Assembly (NCBI GenBank): GCA_018224485.1
Contig: JAGTVE010000043.1
Coordinates: 1-5,097 of the forward strand
Direction: 5' to 3'
Source of the DNA: Thioalkalivibrio sp.
GTDB lineage: Bacteria > Pseudomonadota > Gammaproteobacteria > Ectothiorhodospirales > Ectothiorhodospiraceae
DNA: 5,097 nt
In this document: positions 1-4,990 of the stretch, piece by piece
How positions within the stretch are numbered: position 1 is the first letter of the stretch
Layout: the number at the start of each line of letters is the position of its first letter
The notes under the pieces: generated by a model
What the model was told of the DNA's origin: nothing
Database searches by the model: none
Seen by the model: only the letters and a program-made list of their open reading frames with translations
Program-made: the position numbers and the translations under genes

Positions 1-39
1 CTGCGCAACGCCGTGCTGGCTGAGCACTCGTCCCTCTGA
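1..39 (+). CDS. C-terminal tail of an upstream gene, probably minor pilin PilW (partial)
   Basis: Only the last 12 codons are present (LRNAVLAEHSSL, then TGA at 37-39). The stop overlaps the ATG of the pilX-like gene by one base (TGATG), which points to a translationally coupled operon. In type IV pilus minor-pilin clusters the usual order is fimT/pilV-pilW-pilX-pilY1-pilE, so the gene just upstream of pilX is normally pilW, and many PilW proteins end with an LRN-type motif. The identity is therefore inferred mainly from position; the fragment is too short to prove it. Confidence 0.5.
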   Translation: MRNAVLAEHSSL

Positions 40-521
40 TGGGCCCGGGGATGCGCTTGGCTCAACGCGGTATCGCGCTGGCGGTGGTGCTGGTGCTGCT
101 GGCCGTGGGTAGTCTGATCGCGGTGACCGGCATGACGCAGGCCATGGTCGACGAACGAATCGCCGGCAACCAGCGCCAGGTCGCGGAGATCTTCCTCGCC
201 GCCGAGGCGGGACTGCTGCGCGCGGGACGGTGGTGGCAGGAAGAGAGCTGGGGGGAGCGCCACGACCAGTTCTTCTGGGGCGATCCCGAGGCTGCGATGG
301 CGGCGCTGAATGCCCTGGACCGCGTGATCCGGCCCGGCCTCAGCTGGTCGGTGCAGGAGCTGCGTTTCGACGGTGACGAGGTGCTGATTCGCGTCCGCGG
401 CCAGATCGCGGGCATCGGCACCGTGCGCGAGGTGCAGGGGCGCTACCGTCGTCCCTCCGATGACGACCCGGCTGATGCCAGTGGCGTCCTGTTCGGCTGG
501 ACCGAGTTGCTGCAGCACTGA
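39..521 (+). CDS. pilX: PilX-like type IV pilus minor pilin
   Basis: This is a 160-residue protein of the PilX N-terminal family. PilX is a minor pilin thought to help prime pilus assembly at the inner membrane together with PilV, PilW, FimU and PilY1. The N-terminus shows a short basic leader ending in QRG (residues 9-11), a likely prepilin-peptidase cleavage after G11, and a hydrophobic helix at about 12-31. The family signature VDERIAGNQRQ lies at 37-47, followed by FLAAEAGLLRAG at 52-63. The usual Glu at mature position 5 is absent (Val here), as in many PilX-type proteins. The rest is a short soluble domain rich in Trp and acidic residues. The first ATG gives the one-base overlap with the upstream stop; a second ATG at 51 would give MRLAQRG, a more typical short leader, so the start is uncertain by four codons. 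The stop at 519-521 overlaps another ATG, but the frame that opens there does not look like a gene. Confidence 0.85.
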   Translation: MGPGMRLAQRGIALAVVLVLLAVGSLIAVTGMTQAMVDERIAGNQRQVAEIFLAAEAGLLRAGRWWQEESWGERHDQFFWGDPEAAMAALNALDRVIRPGLSWSVQELRFDGDEVLIRVRGQIAGIGTVREVQGRYRRPSDDDPADASGVLFGWTELLQH

Positions 522-762
522 TGTCGAGCCATATCCTGTACTGGAGACCACCTGCTCAAGTCCACTGCCGCCGCGCCGATACAGCAGGCGACAAGGGCGG
601 CGGGCCAAGGCCACGCAGTTCGGGATCGGCCCGGGACCGAATCACGGTCCGTACGCTTTACTCCGATAGCCGATCCGGGGCCCTCGAGGCCGGGCCGCAG
701 GGCTGTGGAGGGCTGATGCCCTCCGCAGGAGACAACGACGGAATACAAGGCGGGGCGCGACG
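522..762 (+). other. Gap between pilX and the HDOD gene, no convincing gene
   Basis: About 240 bp with no recognisable product. An ATG at 521 overlaps the pilX stop, and its frame stays open to 928, but the translation is rich in Arg, Gly and Ser, has no signal peptide or known motif, and overlaps the first 165 bp of the HDOD gene. A pilY1 gene would be expected here and is absent. The 3' end contains a strong hairpin (703-728) and a purine-rich ribosome-binding region (747-755) before the GTG at 763. A promoter for the HDOD gene probably lies here, but I cannot point to convincing -35 and -10 boxes. Confidence 0.5.
703..728 (+). promoter_or_regulatory. Strong hairpin in the leader of the HDOD gene
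   Basis: CTGTGGAGGGC (703-713) pairs with GCCCTCCGCAG (718-728) around a TGAT loop. This is an 11-bp stem with a single G-T wobble. No T-run follows, so it is not a classical intrinsic terminator. It ends 34 nt before the GTG start at 763. It could be the pilus-operon 3' end, an RNA-stabilising stem or a 5'-UTR control element. The structure is read from the sequence; the role is unknown. Confidence 0.5.
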
Positions 763-1995
763 GTGGATAACCGCATTCCTCAACCCCAGATGCTGGAGGG
801 GCTGTCTCCGGTCGGGGACCTGGACCAGGAAAAACGATTCGGGCTCGCTCAGCGAGGCCAGCTCGGGGACCTGCGCTACGGCCAGCGGCTGGACGCGTCG
901 GCGGAACACCGCTGGCTCGTCTACGTGATGGAGGGCAGTGTGAACCTGGTGACCAGCAGCGGATCCACCAGCGTGGCGGCCGGTTCGACGCGGGCGCGCC
1001 AGCCGCTGTTCTCGGAGGGGCGCTTCCAGGAGTACGCGGTGGCCTCCGGCTCGGCAGTCGTGCTTCGACTCGATAACCGCCTCTACGGGATTCTTCACGG
1101 ACAGCAGAGCCAGTCCGGCTATGACGTGGAGGAGACGGAGCTCGACGAGACCGAGAGTGCCCTGTTCGCGGAGGTCTACGCGGCCTGCCAGGAGGAGAAG
1201 CTCGAACTTCCCGCGCTGCCGGAGGTGGCGGTGAAGATCCAGGCGGCAATGAAGGACCCGGACATCGACATCAAGCGCCTGTCCAGCATCGTGTCGCTCG
1301 ACATCGCGATCACCGCCGGGCTGATCCGGGCGGCCAGCAGCGCCGCCTACGGGGTCGGCAACCCGATGAAGAGCGTGCGCGACGCGATCGTCCGGCTGGG
1401 CCTGGTTGCAGCGCGCAGGCTGGCCCTCACCATCGCGATGCAGCAGGTCTTTCGCTCCAACTCCCCGGTGCTGAAGCGGCGTATGCACGAGTTGTGGGAC
1501 CGCAGCGTGCATGTTTCTGTGCTGAGCTTCCTGCTGGCCCGTCAATGCAAGGGTCTGGATGCGGAGCAGGCCCTGCTTGCCGGCCTGCTGCATGACGTGG
1601 GTGCCGTTCCGATTCTCGACTATATCGGCCGCAATCATCCGGAAGCGACCGACGAGGAGGTCACCCTAATCATCGAGAAGCTCCATGGCGTGGTGGGCGA
1701 GATCGTGTTTGCGTCCTGGGGCATGGAATCGGGCATGAGTATGGTCGTGCGCGAGTCCGGCAACTGGCTTCGCGACCACGGGGGCGCTCCGGACTATTGC
1801 GACGTGGTCACCGTGGCCCGGTTGTATCACCTGCACCAGTCGGACCCGGAGGCCGCGGTCCCCCGTTTCCACGAAGTACCGGCCTTCACCCACCTGGACC
1901 TGCCCGCGCCCAACGAGGAGGGCAAGCTGGACCTGATCGAGAATGCCGCCGCCGAGCGCGAGGAGATGATGGCGGTGATCCAGGGAAAGGCCTAG
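763..1995 (+). CDS. HDOD-domain signalling protein with a cNMP-binding-like N-terminal domain
   Basis: This 410-residue cytoplasmic protein has two parts. Residues about 35-115 resemble a cyclic-nucleotide-binding beta-roll (WLVYVMEGSVNLVTSSG at 51-67), but no recognisable phosphate-binding cassette is visible, so nucleotide binding is doubtful. Residues about 145-340 form an HDOD domain, starting with LELPALPEVAVKI (147-159) and including AGLLHDVGAVPIL (273-285). Of the usual HD-type ligands, H277-D278 and H308 (LHGVVGE) remain. The His expected in W-x-H-S is Arg247, and the usual HH pair near 331 is E-S. Loss of metal ligands is common in HDOD proteins, which generally act as regulatory or scaffolding modules rather than phosphodiesterases. 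The GTG start has AAGGCGGGG at 747-755 as a plausible ribosome-binding site, and no ATG or GTG lies in frame shortly upstream. The gene stands alone, with about 240 bp before it and 340 bp after it. HDOD proteins are linked to motility, c-di-GMP signalling and stress control in gammaproteobacteria; a role in pilus control here is inferred only from the neighbours. Confidence 0.88.
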   Translation: MDNRIPQPQMLEGLSPVGDLDQEKRFGLAQRGQLGDLRYGQRLDASAEHRWLVYVMEGSVNLVTSSGSTSVAAGSTRARQPLFSEGRFQEYAVASGSAVVLRLDNRLYGILHGQQSQSGYDVEETELDETESALFAEVYAACQEEKLELPALPEVAVKIQAAMKDPDIDIKRLSSIVSLDIAITAGLIRAASSAAYGVGNPMKSVRDAIVRLGLVAARRLALTIAMQQVFRSNSPVLKRRMHELWDRSVHVSVLSFLLARQCKGLDAEQALLAGLLHDVGAVPILDYIGRNHPEATDEEVTLIIEKLHGVVGEIVFASWGMESGMSMVVRESGNWLRDHGGAPDYCDVVTVARLYHLHQSDPEAAVPRFHEVPAFTHLDLPAPNEEGKLDLIENAAAEREEMMAVIQGKA

Positions 1996-2046
1996 GTAAA
2001 CGCCTGAAGTCACCGAGAGGGCTTGCCTCCCGAAAGGGCCGGGGCG

Positions 2047-2095
2047 GCCGTGTGGGAGCGGCTTCCAGCCGCGATGCGGCGTCGCATTGAGTGCC
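2047..2095 (+). repeat. REP-like element, copy 1
   Basis: This 49-bp unit is identical to a second copy 63 bp downstream. It carries a GTGGGAG head followed by a perfect hairpin, GCGGCT-TCC-AGCCGC (2058-2072), and a second, weaker palindromic part, GCGA...TCGC. The head plus stem-loop layout matches the REP sequences found between genes in Pseudomonas, Xanthomonas and relatives, which are mobilised by RAYT (TnpA-REP) transposases. No RAYT gene is present in this window. Confidence 0.85.
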
Positions 2096-2109
2096 CCGGG
2101 GCCATCGCT

Positions 2110-2158
2110 GCCGTGTGGGAGCGGCTTCCAGCCGCGATGCGGCGTCGCATTGAGTGCC
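2110..2158 (+). repeat. REP-like element, copy 2
   Basis: This is an exact 49-bp duplicate of the copy at 2047-2095, with its hairpin at 2121-2135. Each copy is followed, after 5 or 6 bases, by CCATCGCTGCC (2102-2112 and 2164-2174), so the duplicated unit is about 63 bp including a flank, with a one-base length difference between units. Perfect identity of both copies implies recent duplication or conversion. Confidence 0.85.
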
Positions 2159-2178
2159 TCGACCCATCGCTGCCAGAG

Positions 2179-2193
2179 GCCACTCCCACACGG
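2179..2193 (-). repeat. Inverted partial REP head closing the cluster
   Basis: CTCCCACACGG (2183-2193) is the exact reverse complement of the CCGTGTGGGAG head of both direct copies. The match extends to 15 bp with one mismatch through GCC at 2179-2181. The arrangement of two direct units and one inverted partial unit resembles a BIME. In RNA the inverted head could pair with either direct copy to form a long stem, which might protect or end the HDOD transcript. Confidence 0.7.
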
Positions 2194-2251
2194 GACTGGA
2201 AGAAACCTCGCGAAACCCAGCCCTCTGCCCGATGGTCCTGAAGTCCCACAA

Positions 2252-2310
2252 GGCTTTATATATCTAGAAGAATATACAATATCATATAAAAAAGTCTATT
2301 CTATTCGGTA
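2252..2310 (+). promoter_or_regulatory. AT-rich island, probable promoter region of the PilZ-like gene
   Basis: About 60 bp of strongly AT-rich sequence stands out against GC-rich surroundings. It ends just before a purine-rich ribosome-binding stretch (AAGGAAAGGA, 2310-2319). Candidate -10 boxes are TACAAT (2275-2280) and TATAAA (2285-2290), each matching five of six bases of TATAAT. No good -35 box lies at the right spacing for either, so use of an activator, an UP element or an alternative sigma factor is possible. The exact transcription start cannot be set from sequence alone. Confidence 0.5.
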
Positions 2311-2323
2311 AGGAAAGGACCAA

Positions 2324-2380
2324 ATGAGGGGATCGTCATGGTCGAAACCCCGAAGACATCAGGCTTCAGGCACCCGGTAG
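2324..2380 (+). CDS. Possible 18-codon leader ORF overlapping the PilZ-like gene start
   Basis: An ATG at 2324 lies 4 nt after AAAGGA (2314-2319), a better-placed Shine-Dalgarno than the one for the main gene. It opens a basic 18-residue frame (MRGSSWSKPRRHQASGTR) ending in TAG at 2378-2380. That frame overlaps the first codons of the 605-residue gene and stops 11 bases before that gene's second in-frame ATG at 2392. This could be a translated leader that couples or tunes translation, or a chance ORF. No homologue is recognised. Confidence 0.25.
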   Translation: MRGSSWSKPRRHQASGTR

Positions 2381-4155
2381 GATCGTCGGCGATGGCCGAT
2401 GTCTCCCGTTATCGAACTCCCGAGACCCTCCATGCATCGCTGGAAGCGCCCTGGCAGGAAGGCCTGCTGGCCCAGTTCGAGGCCTCACTGGAGATGGTCC
2501 GGGCCCTGAACGAATTGCCGCGCGAGGAGTTCGATCTGCCCGGGTTGGGCCATGTCTGTAACCGTCGCGTCTTCCCGATGCTGGCGGTTCTTTCTGCACA
2601 GATGGAGCGGCTGCAGGGGCCGGTGGCACGAGCGCACCAGGTGCTGGTGACGAACTTCGCGACCCTGCTCAAGGACCTTGCCGGCGTGCACCTGCGGCTG
2701 GTGGAGGTGCAGCGAGGACCGTCGCCGGCCAACGCCGGCTGGCATCTGCGCCGAGCCAGCTACCTGAGCCAGATGCTTTCCCTGCACCTCTGGCGCCTCT
2801 ATCAAACCGAACCCCGTGGATTCTGGCTTCAGCTCCATCGTACCCTTGGTCTTGCCGAGCGCCTGGGTGTGGCCGCCGAGCCCGCCACCGATCGGGAACG
2901 AAGCGCCGGTTACGAGCCGGCGAGTGTCGAGGCCACCGTCGCGCGCATCGCCGCGCTCGCATCGACTGACATCTACGCGTTGTACCCTGGCGAGGCGAGT
3001 GCGCTTGCACAGTGGCTCCGGGCGATACCCCTGCGCTGCGTGGACAGCGTGGCCAGCGGCGGCGATCAGGGCAGGCCGATGCTGCGCATGCTGCTGAGCG
3101 TGGATCGGCCGCCCTCGCTGCAGATGGGGCAGGACGCTCCGGCACCGAGCGTCCGGTACATTGAACTGGGACCCGTCATCGCGGCACTGCGATTCACTCC
3201 GCCGGCGCCGGTCGGCCAGGCGGCCTCGCAGAAGGCCGCCGACAGTCTGGACCAGCGCCTGCGTCGGCGGTGGGTGGTACCCTCGATGCGCCAGTTCAAG
3301 CGCGAACCTGCGGATCGTGGCCCCCTGGTCACCGCCACCGGCGTGAAGGATATTCACATGATGATCCGTGCCGACTACCGCGCCCCGCGCCTGGTGACGG
3401 ACGTCGATTCCGACCTGATGCCGGGCGCCTTTTTTGCCGAAGACAGCGATGATCCGTCCAGTATTCCGGCCATCTTCGACGTTGGCGCGCCGGGCGGCGG
3501 CGATGAAGCCCGTCCGGATCTCAATGCGGATTCCGCAGAGCCGCGCGAGATCCGGCGCCTGTCGCCGAGGAAGCTTCAGCGCGTGCACGCCGTGTGGGAT
3601 TCGGCCGTGCGCGGGATCGACGGCCGTGTGCCGGAGTACGACGAAGAAGGAAACGAGATCCTGCCGAGCGCAACGGTGGCCTGGATGAAGAACGTGGGAG
3701 CCGGCGGCTGCTGTCTGCTTCTGCAGTCTCCAGTCGACACGATCTACAGCGGCAACCTGATCGCCATCCGGATCGCCGAGGAAGAGCGCATCAATTGGCA
3801 GCTCGGGGTCATCCGCTGGCTGCGCCACGACGATCCCGACACTGCGACGATCGGCGTGCAGTATCTCACGCAGGCCTGCGTGCCCGTGGATATCCGCAGT
3901 GCCGCGCCCATCGCGGGCGTTGCCAATGGAATCCATCCAGGGTTGTTCTTCCACAAGCGGGGTGAGCATGGCCTTGGGTGCCTGCTGTTCGCCCCCGACG
4001 ATTTCTTATCTGGCGCGCGCGTGAGCTTTGATATTGGGAGTACGCGGTACAACGTGGTGTTGGAGGCGGTGCACCCGGAGAGCCATGTCTACAATCGGGC
4101 GGAATTCAGCTTGCGGGACGGGTCGTCCGTTTCGGATCAACCTGCAGTGATGTGA
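2338..4155 (+). CDS. PilZ-like domain protein, putative c-di-GMP effector (FimW-like)
   Basis: This 605-residue soluble protein has no signal peptide or membrane helix. Residues about 30-180 are helical. They include a stretch around LWRLYQTEPRGFWLQLHRTL (151-170) and LAERLGV (172-178), which recalls the large FimW-like proteins proposed as c-di-GMP receptors controlling type IV pili; that resemblance is from memory and not checked by alignment. Residues 196-330 continue this domain. Residues 350-400 are an acidic, Pro/Gly-rich linker. Residues about 405-515 look PilZ-like: RLSPR (407-411) fits R-x-x-x-R, NVGAGG (452-457) is a variant of [DN]-x-S-x-x-G with Gly for Ser, and NWQLGVIRWLR (486-496) and IGVQYL (505-510) match the closing PilZ strands. 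A beta-rich tail follows (about 530-593). The changed Ser and the long gap between the two motifs leave c-di-GMP binding uncertain. The start at 2338 has GAGGGG at 2326-2331; an ATG at 2392 with AGGA at 2379-2382 is an alternative that removes 18 weakly constrained residues. The gene is monocistronic. The nearby pilus genes fit a role in pilus control, but this is inference. Confidence 0.8.
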   Translation: MVETPKTSGFRHPVGSSAMADVSRYRTPETLHASLEAPWQEGLLAQFEASLEMVRALNELPREEFDLPGLGHVCNRRVFPMLAVLSAQMERLQGPVARAHQVLVTNFATLLKDLAGVHLRLVEVQRGPSPANAGWHLRRASYLSQMLSLHLWRLYQTEPRGFWLQLHRTLGLAERLGVAAEPATDRERSAGYEPASVEATVARIAALASTDIYALYPGEASALAQWLRAIPLRCVDSVASGGDQGRPMLRMLLSVDRPPSLQMGQDAPAPSVRYIELGPVIAALRFTPPAPVGQAASQKAADSLDQRLRRRWVVPSMRQFKREPADRGPLVTATGVKDIHMMIRADYRAPRLVTDVDSDLMPGAFFAEDSDDPSSIPAIFDVGAPGGGDEARPDLNADSAEPREIRRLSPRKLQRVHAVWDSAVRGIDGRVPEYDEEGNEILPSATVAWMKNVGAGGCCLLLQSPVDTIYSGNLIAIRIAEEERINWQLGVIRWLRHDDPDTATIGVQYLTQACVPVDIRSAAPIAGVANGIHPGLFFHKRGEHGLGCLLFAPDDFLSGARVSFDIGSTRYNVVLEAVHPESHVYNRAEFSLRDGSSVSDQPAVM

Positions 4156-4237
4156 CGCAAGCGGGAGCGGTCTCTCCAGCGGGAAGCAAGGCGGGTGTCC
4201 CGGATTCGCCCGTCCCTCCAACTACTTCTATGGGCCG
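4156..4237. other. Short spacer between the PilZ-like gene and the toxin remnants
   Basis: About 80 bp with no gene, no clear terminator hairpin and no repeat that I can support. The plus-strand gene and the minus-strand remnants converge here. Confidence 0.4.
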
Positions 4238-4380
4238 TTACTTCTCGGCTGGTTGATTCGTCTGCAGCCAGTTTTCCACCCGTAGCCCTGGAACGCGCTG
4301 GAATTCTCGCTGGTTGTCGGTGACGACCGTGGCGCCGAGCGACAGAGCGCAAGGAAAGTGGATGTCCTGCAGAAGCCCCG
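4238..4380 (-). pseudogene. vapC: VapC/PIN toxin remnant B (C-terminus only)
   Basis: Read on the minus strand, the frame ending with TAA at 4238-4240 gives the C-terminal signature of VapC ribonucleases of the tRNA-fMet-cleaving type: ALSLGATVVTDNQREF followed by VPGLRVENWL and a short tail, QTNQPAEK. The DN within TDNQREF matches the last acidic site of the PIN fold. Upstream, only a diverged GLLQDIHFPCA can be aligned with the usual D-x-x-IA-x-x-A helix. Beyond that the frame loses similarity and runs into remnant A, in a different frame. At least two-thirds of the gene, including the first catalytic Asp, is missing. It cannot make an active toxin. The 5' boundary near 4380 is approximate. 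Confidence 0.75.
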
Positions 4381-4587
4381 CTAAACATGGCGAACCGGCC
4401 CCGGGTAACGGGCGACAAGCGGGTCATGGGTGACGAGGAGGATGCCCTCAGCCTGAGCCTGAGCGACCAGCAGGCGGTCGAACGGATCCTCGTGCAGGTT
4501 GGGTAGCCCAGCCACAGCGACCGCGTGCGCGCCTGTCACCGACAATTCCGTGTAGCCGTGATCGAGCAGTCCCCTGCCGATGTCAAA
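4381..4587 (-). pseudogene. vapC: VapC/PIN toxin remnant A, 5'-truncated
   Basis: The minus-strand frame from 4587 to TAG (4381-4383) encodes 68 residues matching the second half of a PIN-domain toxin of the COG3744 kind. Visible parts are LLDHGYTELSVT, then LPNLHEDPFDRLLVAQA with the conserved DPFDR acidic site, then GILLVTHDPLVARY with the final acidic site, and a natural C-terminus. The frame is blocked by TAG at 4588-4590, and no ATG or GTG is placed to start a full domain. The N-terminal half, roughly 60-65 residues including the first catalytic Asp, is gone, and no Phd/VapB-type antitoxin precedes it. Upstream lies an AT-rich repeat that looks like an operator. A deletion joining operator to toxin C-terminus would explain this. 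The family call is firm; the deletion model is inference. Confidence 0.82.
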
Positions 4588-4610
4588 CTAAGTCTATTAA
4601 ACTTAGTCTA
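4587..4610. repeat. Operator-like inverted and direct repeat
   Basis: ACTAAGT (4587-4593) and ACTTAGT (4601-4607) are perfect inverted arms around a 7-nt AT-rich centre. The same stretch is also a near-perfect direct repeat: ACTAAGTCTA (4587-4596) and ACTTAGTCTA (4601-4610), split by TTAA. It is AT-rich in a GC-rich setting and abuts the truncated end of VapC remnant A. Such palindromes are typical of autoregulated toxin-antitoxin promoters. It may be the orphan operator of the lost module. No matching promoter boxes could be fixed on either strand. Confidence 0.55.
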
Positions 4611-4680
4611 GTCGGCCAACATGGCGCTGGGGGCACGGAGAGCGCGAGCGCGACGCAGGTGGTTGTCCCGGAGTAGTTTG

Positions 4681-4981
4681 TCAAGCCGCGCGCGGTTCGA
4701 CTTCGCGGCGTACGCGGTCGGCAGACTGGATCTGCGCGAGGCGAAGTTCGTATTCCGTTTGCAGGTTCAGCCAGTAGCGCTCGGTGGTACCAAAATAGCG
4801 TGCGAGTCTCAGGGCGGTGTCGGCCGTTACGCCGCGTCGCTCGCGAACGATGTCATTCATGCGCGTCGCCGGCACGTGTAGCGCGCCCGCCATGCATTCA
4901 CGCTCATGCCCAATGGCACCAGGTACTCCTCCAGGGGATCTCACCCGGATGAATGGGGCACATGCCGTTGTTGCTCGTCAT
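4681..4981 (-). pseudogene. higA: HigA-family antitoxin with two frameshifts
   Basis: The HigA/VapI-type helix-turn-helix antitoxin binds its toxin HigB and represses the operon. On the minus strand an ATG at 4979-4981, with a strong GAGGAG Shine-Dalgarno (4988-4993), starts a frame containing the family's IHPGEI motif. That frame breaks in a run of four G (plus strand 4934-4937), where one more base restores LEEYLVPLGMSVNA. A second missing base near 4892-4893 restores MAGALHVPATRMNDIV, RRGVTADTALRLARYFGT and RYWLNLQTEYELRLAQ, ending at TGA (4681-4683). The corrected protein would be about 100 residues, normal for the family. The intact 3' part alone (ATG at 4942-4944) would make 87 residues with a scrambled N-terminus; a shorter product from the Met of MAGALH would keep most of the DNA-binding region. 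The lesions could be genuine decay or sequencing errors. Confidence 0.85.
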
Positions 4982-4990
4982 TTTGTCTCC

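Noticed and set aside
655..675. Flagellar-type (sigma-28) promoter suggested by CCGATAG
   Set aside because: The -10 match is partial and no TAAA-type -35 element lies at the right distance.
521..928. Plus-strand 135-codon frame starting in the pilX stop (TGATG)
   Set aside because: Its product is low-complexity Arg/Gly/Ser with no motif, and it overlaps the HDOD gene by about 165 bp. The overlapping ATG alone is not enough.
658..1638. Minus-strand 326-codon open frame opposite the HDOD gene
   Set aside because: It is a shadow frame; the plus strand carries clear HDOD motifs over the same bases.
1996..2046. Intrinsic terminator directly after the HDOD gene
   Set aside because: Only weak 3-4 bp stems such as CCC-GAAA-GGG and no T-run. 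The REP hairpins downstream are better candidates for the transcript end.
1886..2311. Several short open frames across the REP cluster on both strands
   Set aside because: Their translations contain the same repeated peptide simply because the 49-bp repeat is read twice, with no protein-like features.
2485..3969. Minus-strand 494-codon open frame opposite the PilZ-like gene
   Set aside because: It is an antisense shadow typical of GC-rich coding DNA. The plus-strand frame has recognisable domain motifs and this one has none.
4137..4427. Minus-strand 96-codon frame over the VapC remnants
   Set aside because: The VapC-like signal lies in the other two minus-strand frames; this frame gives Arg/Ser-rich sequence without motifs.
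4621..4881. Plus-strand 86-codon frame
   Set aside because: It is antisense to the HigA remnant, which has clear family motifs.
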